Below are positions 8,518-17,235 of a DNA stretch of 64,000 bases, piece by piece (the stretch's first letter is position 1; every line of letters starts with the position of its first letter). The notes beneath the pieces were generated by a model. It was not told the DNA's origin. It was given only the letters and a program-made list of their open reading frames with translations, and did no database searches. Both the position numbers and the translations under genes were made by a program. Source of the DNA: Pseudomonadota bacterium (GTDB taxonomy: Bacteria > Myxococcota_A > UBA9042); contig SXRM01000249.1 of NCBI GenBank assembly GCA_005792545.1, positions 1 to 64,000 on the forward strand. Reading direction: 5' to 3'.

Positions 8518-8859
8518 CTACGGCTCGCCCCGGCCATACACGGTCCACTGGCCAACGTAAGCCGGATCGACCACCACTTCGCCCGTACTGCGCAGCCGAT
8601 ACTCGCCCGGCGAAGCTGCGCTGAACACCGCGGTATCAGGCGGGTACCAGCGCTCGCTGCCAGCGTGAACACCGCCCAACTGCACACAAATCCCTTGCTC
8701 GGGGTCGAGCGAGCGCACCGTGCCCCAGTACTGCGCGTGACCGAGCAGCTTGCCCGCGCGGTCGACGTACGTCTCGCCCAGCAGCACGACCTGGCCCAGC
8801 AACTGCTCCGCCATGGCCACGTCAAAGCGCAAGGCGTCTGGACTTTGAGCGTCGCGCAC
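8518..8859 (-). CDS. Conserved small hypothetical protein
   Basis: Up to 113 aa, read from GTG 8859. The compact domain starts at an internal Met (about 8814, MAEQLLGQVVLLGETY), which is an equally likely start. It is rich in beta-strand-like alternation with a GTVRSLDPEQGI stretch and ends EYRLRSTGEVVVDPAYVGQWTV, suggesting a small SH3-like or beta-barrel fold. The codon pattern and protein-like composition indicate a genuine gene. It converges with the DUF6463-like gene, 20 bases apart. I do not recognise a function. Confidence 0.65.
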   Translation of the reverse strand: MRDAQSPDALRFDVAMAEQLLGQVVLLGETYVDRAGKLLGHAQYWGTVRSLDPEQGICVQLGGVHAGSERWYPPDTAVFSAASPGEYRLRSTGEVVVDPAYVGQWTVYGRGEP

Positions 8860-8861
8860 CG

Positions 8862-9011
8862 CTACCTCACCAGCACCTGCCCGAAGCCCTTGGCGTCGCA
8901 GTCGCCGTTATCGGCGCCGCAGCTGCCTGACTTGTAGGTGTCGATCTCGCTGCAGTTGTTACCGCCGTCGCAGGCCAAGCCGTCTGCTACCGCCTCGACC
9001 GCGGCCTGCAC
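8862..9011 (-). CDS. Possible short Cys-containing peptide or C-terminal fragment
   Basis: A short frame whose end reads LACDGGNNCSEID...GSCGADNGDCDAKGFGQVLVR, resembling the tail of a Cys-rich or metal-binding protein. The TAG is two bases before the GTG of the next gene, as in a coupled operon. A GTG at 9011 would give 49 residues, but no ribosome site is evident and the upstream part of the tracked ORF looks like shadow. It is either a tiny gene or a truncated relic. Confidence 0.3.
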   Translation of the reverse strand: MQAAVEAVADGLACDGGNNCSEIDTYKSGSCGADNGDCDAKGFGQVLVR

Positions 9012-9117
9012 AACGCGGAGCCCGGCGGCGTGGACTTGATCATACCTCCGCCACCTCCTTGACCGCCACCAGCGCGCCAAGCAGGATGCGCCCGCGGCAT
9101 CAACGAGGAGCTGGCAA

Positions 9118-10224
9118 GTGCAGATCTTTTTGGCCATGTTGCTGGCGGCTGGCCTGTTGACGGCAATTGGCGTGCTGTACAACCGTCTGGGGCCCGTGTG
9201 GAGCGGGGCGCGCCGCGGCACCCAACAAGCGCCCTGGTTTCGCAAAGTGGACCGCTTTCTGTGGCAAGCCAGTTGCTATCGCTTGGGGGTGGACGCACCG
9301 GCCGACTTCGAGTTCAGCCTGGTGACCGAGTGGCCGCTGGACCGCTACGCCAAAGCTCGCGGCTGGGCGTTCGAGGACCAGATCGGCATCAGTGAGTTCG
9401 ACGAAAAAGTCTACATCGTTGCCGACGATCCACGCGTTGCCGAGGCCCTTGGCAGGGTGCCCGAAGCTGCGCGAATGCTCGCCAAAGCAATGGAGTCCGT
9501 TGCAGCCGACCAGCGGGTGAGCGAGGTGCACTGCCGCAACGGCCGGCTCTGGATCGAAGTGGACCTGGGCAAAAGCGACACGGTGGCTGAGATCGAAGGC
9601 GACCCGCAACAGCGCCTGCGGCCGCTGCGGCAAATCGCGGAGAGCCTGGCGCGCGTCGGCACTGCGCAATCTCGGCCGCACAAGGCCGGGGCCGCCAAGC
9701 GGCACGCCGTCGTCGATGCCCTGGTGTGGGCCATGCTGGTCAGCGGTAGCGTGGCAACATTGTGGTTTTCGCTGGATCTCCTGCCGGGGATGGCCAACGC
9801 AACGACGATCTGGGTCCGCGCCGCGTGGATCGCGCCGCTGTTGACGGCCCTTGGCGTCGTCGGCGCGGGGAGTTGGCTTGGCCGATCCGCGCGGCGCTTT
9901 GCCGCCGCCAAGTTCGTCGTGTTCGCCGGCGGTCCGGCCGCTTTTTTCTGGGCCAGCGGCGGAGCCAGCGTCGTCAACATTGCGCTAGACGACGGCCTGG
10001 GGCAGCAGGTCGAGATGCGGTTGGTCGATGCCTGGACAAGGTCTGTAAAATCAAGGGGCTATCCGGTGATTCGCCTGGCGGGCGCCGCGCCTGACACCGC
10101 CACGCCCATTGGGATCGATGTCGAACACCTGCCGATTACCCCGGTCGGCACGCGCTACACGGTCAGGGTCCACGCTGGCGCGCTCGGCTGGCCGTGGGTG
10201 GATGCCGTCGCGCCGACGGATTGA
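9118..10224 (+). CDS. Hypothetical multi-pass membrane protein
   Basis: 368 aa. A single N-terminal membrane anchor (residues 1-20) is followed by a soluble domain of about 200 residues with aromatic/charged motifs (WFRKVDRFLW, KVYIVADD, LWIEVDLG). Three hydrophobic helices follow between about 225 and 315, then a C-terminal extracytoplasmic or cytosolic tail. The start is GTG 9118 with gaggag seven bases upstream. No family was recognised. It stands alone between the small hypotheticals and the toxin-antitoxin pair. Confidence 0.75.
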   Translation: MQIFLAMLLAAGLLTAIGVLYNRLGPVWSGARRGTQQAPWFRKVDRFLWQASCYRLGVDAPADFEFSLVTEWPLDRYAKARGWAFEDQIGISEFDEKVYIVADDPRVAEALGRVPEAARMLAKAMESVAADQRVSEVHCRNGRLWIEVDLGKSDTVAEIEGDPQQRLRPLRQIAESLARVGTAQSRPHKAGAAKRHAVVDALVWAMLVSGSVATLWFSLDLLPGMANATTIWVRAAWIAPLLTALGVVGAGSWLGRSARRFAAAKFVVFAGGPAAFFWASGGASVVNIALDDGLGQQVEMRLVDAWTRSVKSRGYPVIRLAGAAPDTATPIGIDVEHLPITPVGTRYTVRVHAGALGWPWVDAVAPTD

Positions 10225-10562
10225 GAGCTTGTGTCCAAAACAACGCCGACTACGGCTCCCGCGTCGATGGGGGCGCACGACTCAGCGACCCCACCATGCA
10301 CCGTTGTCGGCCCCATTCCTCCTTGCGGCACACCGCGAGTGCGCCTCCGTCGTCATAGGGCTTCCGCCTGACCTTGCGGGCGCCTGATTCCGCTCGCGAA
10401 GACCAATACGTCAATACCCTCAAATGCCGCTGCGGGATCGCCAGCCCCAGGATCGGCCGCATGGCGCGGACAGGCCCCGGGGTCAGGCCCAGCTAAGAAC
10501 AGGTCCAATCTGGCGCACTTGCGCAATGGACGCGTGCCGCGCCGCTTGCTCGGATTCGTCGC

Positions 10563-10579
10563 GAGGCAGATTCTGCCTC
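10563..10579. promoter_or_regulatory. Likely VapBC autoregulatory operator
   Basis: gaggcaga-t-tctgcctc is a perfect 8-bp inverted repeat with one central base. It lies 15 bases before the antitoxin ATG, the usual place for antitoxin-complex binding. The rest of the 370-base gap (10225-10562) shows no gene I can support. Confidence 0.55.
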
Positions 10580-10594
10580 ATGGTGAGGCGGTCG

Positions 10595-10864
10595 ATGGCC
10601 ATACCTCAATTGACCGTGCGCGGAGTGGACGATGAACTGGCGGACCTCCTGCGCCGACACGCCGACTCTACCGGCATGTCGCTGAGTCAGGCGGCGCTCG
10701 ACCTGTTGCGGCGGGGCGCTGGCCTTGCTTCCAAGCCAGTCGCCAGCCAGACCATCGGCCACTCCTTGGACCCCTGGTTTGGGACGTGGAGCGAGCAAGA
10801 AGCCAGCGCCGTTGCGCAGGCCGTCGCGGACTTTTCGACCGTCGACCCGGAGCTTTGGCGATGA
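10595..10864 (+). CDS. vapB: VapB/FitA-type antitoxin
   Basis: 89 aa with an N-terminal ribbon-helix-helix-like DNA-binding half (QLTVRGVDDELADLLRRHA ... SLSQAALDLLRR) and a C-terminal toxin-neutralising tail. The tracked ORF begins earlier, but ATG 10595 follows a gaggcgg seven bases upstream and gives the family-typical start MAIPQLTVRG. The stop overlaps the toxin ATG (ATGA). It should bind the palindrome just upstream and sequester the PIN toxin. Confidence 0.85.
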   Translation: MAIPQLTVRGVDDELADLLRRHADSTGMSLSQAALDLLRRGAGLASKPVASQTIGHSLDPWFGTWSEQEASAVAQAVADFSTVDPELWR

Positions 10865-11256
10865 GGTTGCTGCTCGACACCAACGCCTACACCGCCATGA
10901 AGCGCGGCCATCCACAGGTCACCGGCCAGATTCGCGCGGCGACCGCGCTATGCCTGTCGACCATCGTCGTTGGCGAATTGCTGCACGGCTTTCGCAATGG
11001 CCCGCGCTACGACGCCAATGTCGCGGAACTGCAGGCGTTGCTCGACCATCCGCTGTGCGCCCTGGTTGGCGTCGACTGGGACACCGCCGTTCACTTCGCC
11101 CGCATTGCGGCAGACTTGCGCCGCATCGGGCGGCCAATCGCCAGCAATGACATTTGGATTGCCGCCCAATGCTGGCAGACTGGCGCCACGCTGCTGACAA
11201 GCGACGGCGACTTTGCCCACATTGCAGGGCTGGCGTGGCAGCGATTCACGGTCTGA
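10861..11256 (+). CDS. vapC: PIN-domain toxin, VapC type
   Basis: A 131-aa PIN-domain ribonuclease. Acidic catalytic positions are present: D in LLLDTN, E in VVGELLHGF, D in SNDIWIAA and D in TSDGDF. The real start is ATG 10861, overlapping the antitoxin stop by ATGA; the tracked extension is a shadow of the antitoxin. Family members cleave tRNA or rRNA when released from the antitoxin. The active site appears complete. Confidence 0.9.
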   Translation: MRLLLDTNAYTAMKRGHPQVTGQIRAATALCLSTIVVGELLHGFRNGPRYDANVAELQALLDHPLCALVGVDWDTAVHFARIAADLRRIGRPIASNDIWIAAQCWQTGATLLTSDGDFAHIAGLAWQRFTV

Positions 11257-11312
11257 CAGCGGTGCCAGCAAAGCTCGATTCTGGTCGGATCCCAGCGTTG
11301 CAATCCTGCTGC

Positions 11313-14300
11313 CTACTTACAAACCGGCTTGCTCACCATCAACGAGTACCCATCCGTGCTCGCCGACGGCGTGCCCTGGGCATACGGGCTGTTGACCACC
11401 TTGGCCCCATCGGGTGGCGTGTCCGGGCAGGTCGTCGCCGCCACGCACGTGCAACTTTGCAGGTTGGCATCGCAGTTGTGCTGCACGATCGGCGCATCGA
11501 CCCACTCGTTGTAGTTCAGGTCCAGCTTTTGACCGGAGTTGTTCCAGACCTGGTAGCCGTCGGGGCAGTTCTCGGGCGTGCAGCAATTGCCGGGTTCGGC
11601 TTTGCTATTGCAGTAGAATTTGTTGTGCTTGGTGGTGGCGCTCGCGACTCCGTTGAGCGTCACCGGCGCCGCGCCTGAGGCCAACGCCGACCGATACACC
11701 AGACCCCAGTGGCTGTTGCGGATGATGTTGGTGTTGCCGCTCAGCTTGCCCGCTTCGACGTAGACGCCCGCGCAGCCGGCGTTGCGGATGTGGCTGCTCG
11801 ACAGGCTGACCTGTGGGTTGTTGACCGAGTACGCCGGGTTGTTGCGTAACGCAATGGTGTCGCCGAGCGTGCAGCCGGCGACCAGACCCGACAGCGTCAC
11901 CACCGCGTTGCTGTCGGCGCGCAGGCCTTCGGTCAGGACCTTGTTGCCACACGCTGTTCCTGTGGACGTCGAACTGATGCCGAAGTACGAACTGGTGGTC
12001 GGCGTGAACACGCAGTTGGTGCTGGCCCAGATGCCGATCGAGCCCTTGCCGGTGACGCGAAAGTACGCGCCGGCGGTGCTCTGGGCGGTGCCGCTGTCGG
12101 TCCGGCATAACATGCCGATGTCGTTGCCGTCGAGCCAGACCTCGTAGCCGGTGCTGCTGCCGTACATGACCTTGCCGCCGTCGACCCGCAACCCAATGCT
12201 GCCGCCGACCAGGTGGACGCCGCCGAAATACGGCTCCAGCGTGCCGCGCACGCGGGCACCTACTGCGGCGCCGACGACCTCGACGTCGTGCAGGCGAACC
12301 AGTGTCCCGGCCGGCACATCGACGCCGATCGACGGCTTGGCCGATGCGCCGGTACAGCCGCCAAATCGAAGGCTGGTCACATAATGCAGCGCGCTGCCCT
12401 GGGCGGTGAGCGTCGTCAGCCCGGTCTTGCCGGGAAAGCACGGTGTGCCCGAGATGTGAGCCAGCTGCACGCCGTGACGCAGCACGATCGGGTAGGTCTC
12501 TTTGAGCGACATCGTGCTGGCCGCATCGCCGGTGACCAGGATCTTCCAGCCGACCTTGTCGGTCTGCGCGTCGAGCACCGCCAGCGCCTGCGCGACGGTG
12601 TTGCAGTAGCCGCCGAGCGTGCTGGCGTTCTTGGTGCGGCCGCAGCACAGGTTGTCGGTGCCGACCGCCAGGCTGCCGCTGACATAGATGGTCTTGCCGG
12701 CCGGAAAGGCCGGGCAACTGGTGCACACGCCCGTCGCCATCACTTTGCCGGTGCCGCAGCTGCACACGCCCGCCTTGCAGGTGCCGGTGTTGGCGCCGCA
12801 GGCAGTACCCTCGCTGTTCAGTTTGGGCGTGCCAAACACGCAGGCCTTGCTGCCGCCCTTGCAGCCTTCGAAGCCCTGCGCGCAGCTGTCTTCGTAGTCG
12901 CACAGCATGTCGCCAAGCGGCCCGTCTTTGGATGGCACGGCATTGCAGCCGCCGAGCGCCGGGTCGCAGGCGTCCGTCGTGCACGGGTTGCCGTCGTCGC
13001 AGACCTTGGCGACGCTGCTGCACTTGCCGGTGCCCGATTCGCACTGGTCGTCGGTGCACACGGCGCCGTCGTCGCACTTGGCCTTGCCCTTGCAGGTGCC
13101 GCTGGCGCAAGCGTCGAACACCGAGCAGATGTTGCCATCGTCGCACGGCGGGCTGCCGACCGCAGGCAAGGGCTGGCACACGCCGTTGCTGCACTTGTCG
13201 TCGGTACACACGTTGCCGTCGTTGCAGTTCTTGGCAGTGCCGCCGCAGGTGCCTTTGGTACAAGCGTCGCTCTCGGTGCATGCGTTGTTGTCGCTGCAGG
13301 TTGCGCCATCGGCCATCGGCACGAACTGGCACAGCGCGGTCTTGGGGTCGCACACATCAAGGGTGCAGGGGTTGTTGTCGGTGCACGCCTTTTTGGCGCC
13401 AGGCAGGCAGGTGCCGTTGGTGCACTTGTCGCCGGCGGTGCACAAGTCGCCGTCGGCGTCGCAGGTGTTGCTGTTGTACGCATGCTGGCAGCCCTGAATG
13501 GTGTTGCAAGTATCGTTGGTGCATGGGTTCTTGTCGTCGCAACTCAGGCTGCCCAGGGGCTTACACTGCCCCGATACACACTTGTCGTCCGGCGTGCACT
13601 TGCTGTTGTCGGCGTTGCAAGTGCCGCCTTCATTGACGTTGGTGGGTGCGCACTTGGCCAGTTTGGGGTCGCAGGCGACCTGCACGCACGGGGTGCTGCC
13701 GGTGCAGGTGATGACCGACCCGGGCTTGGTCTTGCAGCTGTAGGGCGCGACCGCCTTGTCGCAAAAGAGCGTGCCATTGCACGGATTGCCGGTGTTGCCG
13801 GCGGCGCAATCGGCGTCGGTATTGCACTTGCAGATGTCGCTGCCGCCTTTGCAACTGCCGGCGGCGCAGGTGTCCTTGACCGTGCAGGCGTTGTTGTCAT
13901 CGCAGGCCAGCGTGTTGTTGGCGTGCACGCAGCCGGTCTTGCTGTCGCAGCTGTCGTCGGTGCACGGGTTGCTGTCGTCGCAGCCGTCTTTGGCTTTGGC
14001 GGTGCCGGCGCAGACTTTGTCTTTGCAGGTATCGTTGTCGCTGCAGGCGTTGCCGTCGTCGCACGGGCCGCCCGTCGGCGCATTGACGCAGCCGCTCTTG
14101 GCGTCGCAGTTGTCGACCGTGCACGCGTTCTTGTCGTCGCAGACCACCACCTGGCCCTGACACGCGCCGTCTTTGCAGGTGTCGCCTGCCGTGCACACCG
14201 TGCCGTCGCTGCACGCCGCCGTGTTGAACGGATACGCGCACTTGCCGATCTTGGCGTCGCAACCGTCGTCCGTGCACGGGTTGTCGTCTTTGCACTGCAG

Positions 14301-16085
14301 CGCCTGGCCCTGCTGGCACACCTTTTGGGCGCACGCATCGCCGACCGTGCAGGCATCGCCGTCGTCGCAGGCCGACACGTTGGCCTGGTTCTGACAGCCG
14401 GCCTTGGGGTCGCAGCTGTCGTTGGTGCACGGGTTTTTGTCGTCGCACACCACTGTTTCGCCCTGGCAGGCCCCTTCTTTGCACGCATCGGCGTTGGTGC
14501 AGGCCGTCTCGTCGTTGCAGGGGGCCGTGTTGTTGGTATAGGCGCACTTGCCGGCCTTGGCGTCGCAGGCGTCGTCGGTGCAGGGGTTGCTGTCTTTGCA
14601 GACCAACGGCTGGCCTTTGGCGCAGGCTTTGGTGGCACACTCCTCGCCGGTGGTGCAGGGGTCGCCGTCGTCGCAGGCGGCGGTGTTGGCGGCGTTGACG
14701 CAGCCTTCCTTGGCGTCACAGCTGTCGTTGGTGCACGGGTTCTTGTCGTCACAGGCGGTCGGCGTGCCCTCGCACACGCCATCGGCGCAGGTGTCCGCCG
14801 CGGTACATGCGGTGCCGTCGTCGCAGGGTGAGCCGTCTTTTTTCTTCTTGTACGAGCAGTTGCCGCTCTCGATGTCGCAGTTTGCAGATACGCACACGTC
14901 GGGCGGTGTGCAGACCTTGGGCGCGCCGTTCTTGCATTGACCGGCCTGGCAGACGTCGCCGACCGTACACGGGTTTTGGTCGCTGCACGGCACATTGTCG
15001 TCCGCGGTCTGGGTGCAGCCTTTGGCCGGGTCGCAGGCGTCCTTGGTGCAGGCGTTGTTGTCGTTGCATGCCTTGACGGGCCCAGCCACGCACTTGCCGT
15101 CTTTGCATGCATCGTTCTCCGTGCACACGCTGCCGTCGGCGTCGCAAGGGCCGTCTTTGGGCGCGTGGATGCACAGCTTGGCCGCGGCGTCGCAGCTGTC
15201 GTTGGTGCAGGCGCTTTTGTCGTCGCAGGCGCTCTCGTCGGTCTGGCCGTCGCAGTCGTCGTCCTGGCCGTTGCAGGTCTCCGCCTTGACCTCTGGCACC
15301 GAGCAGGCCGACAGTCCCTGGTCCGAGCAGATCCGCTGGCCGTGGCATTTGCCGACCACGCCGCCCTTGTCGTCTTTGATGAACTGGTAGCAGGCTGTCG
15401 TCAGCTTCTGCTGCGCCGCCCACGCCGAGCAGTCGCAGGTGCCAAAGGCACTCGGATCGCCCTCCTTGGTCTTGCGGACACACTGCTTGGTGGCGGCGCC
15501 CTCGACCGAGGTCACCGACTGGCAGCCGTAGCCCGCGTCACAGTCGCTGTCGGCGGAGCAGGCGATGCCGCAAAACCGGCCCTGCTGGCCCTGGTCCACG
15601 CACACGGCGTCCTTGAGGCCCAGCGACTCGCACTGGGTCGACTTGTCGCAGGGGTCGCACAGCCGGCCGAACTTGGGCACGCACACGGTCGCGATGTCGC
15701 CGCCGGCGCCGGGGATCGCCGCGCATTTCCAGCCCGCTTTGCACTCGGTGACGCACGGCGTCACGCACTGCTTCTGGGCGTCTGGGCCGAGGATGCAGAG
15801 ACCCGTGTCGCACTCGGCGTTGTCCTTGCACGGGCAGCCGGCCGCACCAGGGCACGCGATCTTGACCTCGGGCAGATCCGGCAAGGTCGCGACGTCGCCC
15901 GAGTCGCCGCCACTGGCCGCGTCGGGGTCGCCGCCCACCGAGCTATCACCGCCGGCGGTGGCCGCGTCACTCGCTCCAGCTGCCGCGGCCGGGTTGGCCG
16001 TTTCCTCGCAGCTGGCGAGCAGCCACGTCACGGCGGCAAGGCTGCCTAGCCGACGCCAAAGTACCGGGCCCAATCGCACCGCCAT
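11313..16085 (-). CDS. Giant Cys-rich lipoprotein with C-terminal beta-helix-like domain
   Basis: A 1590-aa lipoprotein. The start MAVRLGPVLW at 16085 has gggagggg just upstream; the 17 codons before it in the track are unsupported. A signal peptide ending LLASC is followed by an Ala/Asp-rich spacer and, from about residue 75, a long string of Cys-rich modules (CDDGNPCT, DxCDxKxGC, NACTxxDxC) to about residue 1110. The last 470 residues contain the sequence GKTIYVSGS and repeated short strands (VRLHDVEVV, LRVDGGKVMYGS, LWLDGNDIG-like turns), which fit a right-handed beta-helix. It should be anchored in the outer envelope. The role (adhesion, matrix or prey contact) is not known. It is transcribed alone and converges with vapC. 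Confidence 0.85.
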   Translation of the reverse strand: MAVRLGPVLWRRLGSLAAVTWLLASCEETANPAAAAGASDAATAGGDSSVGGDPDAASGGDSGDVATLPDLPEVKIACPGAAGCPCKDNAECDTGLCILGPDAQKQCVTPCVTECKAGWKCAAIPGAGGDIATVCVPKFGRLCDPCDKSTQCESLGLKDAVCVDQGQQGRFCGIACSADSDCDAGYGCQSVTSVEGAATKQCVRKTKEGDPSAFGTCDCSAWAAQQKLTTACYQFIKDDKGGVVGKCHGQRICSDQGLSACSVPEVKAETCNGQDDDCDGQTDESACDDKSACTNDSCDAAAKLCIHAPKDGPCDADGSVCTENDACKDGKCVAGPVKACNDNNACTKDACDPAKGCTQTADDNVPCSDQNPCTVGDVCQAGQCKNGAPKVCTPPDVCVSANCDIESGNCSYKKKKDGSPCDDGTACTAADTCADGVCEGTPTACDDKNPCTNDSCDAKEGCVNAANTAACDDGDPCTTGEECATKACAKGQPLVCKDSNPCTDDACDAKAGKCAYTNNTAPCNDETACTNADACKEGACQGETVVCDDKNPCTNDSCDPKAGCQNQANVSACDDGDACTVGDACAQKVCQQGQALQCKDDNPCTDDGCDAKIGKCAYPFNTAACSDGTVCTAGDTCKDGACQGQVVVCDDKNACTVDNCDAKSGCVNAPTGGPCDDGNACSDNDTCKDKVCAGTAKAKDGCDDSNPCTDDSCDSKTGCVHANNTLACDDNNACTVKDTCAAGSCKGGSDICKCNTDADCAAGNTGNPCNGTLFCDKAVAPYSCKTKPGSVITCTGSTPCVQVACDPKLAKCAPTNVNEGGTCNADNSKCTPDDKCVSGQCKPLGSLSCDDKNPCTNDTCNTIQGCQHAYNSNTCDADGDLCTAGDKCTNGTCLPGAKKACTDNNPCTLDVCDPKTALCQFVPMADGATCSDNNACTESDACTKGTCGGTAKNCNDGNVCTDDKCSNGVCQPLPAVGSPPCDDGNICSVFDACASGTCKGKAKCDDGAVCTDDQCESGTGKCSSVAKVCDDGNPCTTDACDPALGGCNAVPSKDGPLGDMLCDYEDSCAQGFEGCKGGSKACVFGTPKLNSEGTACGANTGTCKAGVCSCGTGKVMATGVCTSCPAFPAGKTIYVSGSLAVGTDNLCCGRTKNASTLGGYCNTVAQALAVLDAQTDKVGWKILVTGDAASTMSLKETYPIVLRHGVQLAHISGTPCFPGKTGLTTLTAQGSALHYVTSLRFGGCTGASAKPSIGVDVPAGTLVRLHDVEVVGAAVGARVRGTLEPYFGGVHLVGGSIGLRVDGGKVMYGSSTGYEVWLDGNDIGMLCRTDSGTAQSTAGAYFRVTGKGSIGIWASTNCVFTPTTSSYFGISSTSTGTACGNKVLTEGLRADSNAVVTLSGLVAGCTLGDTIALRNNPAYSVNNPQVSLSSSHIRNAGCAGVYVEAGKLSGNTNIIRNSHWGLVYRSALASGAAPVTLNGVASATTKHNKFYCNSKAEPGNCCTPENCPDGYQVWNNSGQKLDLNYNEWVDAPIVQHNCDANLQSCTCVAATTCPDTPPDGAKVVNSPYAQGTPSASTDGYSLMVSKPVCK

Positions 16086-16356
16086 GACCCCTCCCGCTGG
16101 GCGTTCGGCCGGGGGAATGCCGGTCGCCCACGTCACGTACGGCGCGCAGCATAGCGGGGGCGGGGGCTGGGCTCAATTGGACATTTGCGGTGGACGATTT
16201 ACGCGCTGCGGTTGGTGTGACTGCGCAAAAAGAACTAGCTGTTCGCTGGCAGCGACGACCTACACGGTGCTCGCCACCTGCATCGTCGTCGGGGGCGATC
16301 CGCGTGGGAGTATCTGCACGCCATGCTGCCCGTGCTGGCAGCAGGCGCGGACTGGT

Positions 16357-16620
16357 TCACGTCACCCGCTCTGCGGCGAGCGCTGGGCTGGCAACAGAAT
16401 CGTCGTAGAGCGTTTCTGGCGCAACGTCGATGCCGCCGGGCCAGACAACCGTGCCGTATGCGACCGCAACGCGACTGAACAAGTCGTCGACAAGCAAGCG
16501 ATTCCAAGGCTTGAGAGCAACCAGCGGCCGCATGTCAAAGTAGCGGATCTCGCCGTTGGCATAGTGCAATTGCAACTGGTGCTCGGGCATGGCGTGTACT
16601 GCTGTGATCTCTAAACGCAT
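16357..16620 (-). CDS. DUF2442-family protein
   Basis: An 87-aa protein starting MRLEITAVHAMPEHQLQLHYANG with the family's core ...FDMRPLVALKPWNRL...VVWPGGIDVAPETLYDD. The start at 16620 is eight bases after the DUF4160 stop and has a gaaggcgg ribosome site. The tracked 276-codon ORF upstream of this Met is a shadow. DUF2442 genes are commonly paired with DUF4160 genes, and the pair behaves in gene neighbourhoods like a toxin-antitoxin or nucleic-acid-binding module. The biochemical role is unknown. Confidence 0.85.
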   Translation of the reverse strand: MRLEITAVHAMPEHQLQLHYANGEIRYFDMRPLVALKPWNRLLVDDLFSRVAVAYGTVVWPGGIDVAPETLYDDSVASPALAAERVT

Positions 16621-16627
16621 GCCGCCT

Positions 16628-16895
16628 TCACTGCAGCGGCGCAATGCGCAGCGGTTCATCGCCGTTGACGGCAAGGCCCCAATCGACGACCAGTTCTTCG
16701 CGGTGGATCTCGATCCACGCTTGCACCAGCTTGCGCTGCTTCGCTGGCAATTCGCCATCCAGCACGGCACCGTCTTCAATCGCAAAGACAGCTTCATCGC
16801 CTTGATAGCGGGCGTGAATGTGAGGTGCATGATGCCGCCGGTTGTCGCGGTGGTATAAGCACCAAGATGCCGTAGAACAAACTGATTGTCGGCAC
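16628..16895 (-). pseudogene. DUF4160-family protein, frameshifted
   Basis: The N-terminus reads VPTISLFYGILVLI from a GTG at 16895. The remainder (YHRDN ... HHAPHIHARYQGDEAVF ... PAKQRKLVQAWIEIHREEL) is in another frame, ending at 16628. The two join if two bases (ta) are restored near 16854-16858 (cttata|ccacc; expected cttatataccacc). The conserved family motif H(A)PHIHARY is intact. It lies immediately upstream of the DUF2442 gene and is probably its partner. The 340 bases upstream (16896-17235) contain no gene I can support. Confidence 0.7.
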
Positions 16896-17235
16896 TGTTT
16901 GCCACCGTGGTCGCGCTCTGGCGCGAGCTCGCTCGGCCGCCGCACCGTCGCGGGGCGGGCTCTGGGCAATTGTCGGTCGCCAGTTGCCGCTGTTCAAGAT
17001 CGCGGGTCCGACGACTTTCCGTTGCTCGCGCCACTGTGCCATGCGCATGGGACAACTGTGTTTGGCGCCGCAGTCGCCCCGCCAAGCACCAATCGCCGCC
17101 GGATGTCGCCAGTGAATTCTTCCAATTCGGTGTCGCCTCATCCGCGCAGTGCTTTCGCCACATCTTCCCGAGCAACGCCGATAGCATGGGGTCTGGTCAA
17201 GAACACTCGGGCGCAACATCCAGCCGATTGCCATG

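Noticed and set aside
12213-14831. 872-aa plus-strand ORF
   Set aside because: It is the antisense shadow of the Cys-rich lipoprotein; its repetitive VAVVA/GARV pattern mirrors the codon repeats on the other strand.
11400-15400. Regular ~80-130 bp repeats resembling a CRISPR or tandem array
   Set aside because: The periodicity is that of Cys-rich protein modules; repeats are degenerate and coding, without uniform spacers.
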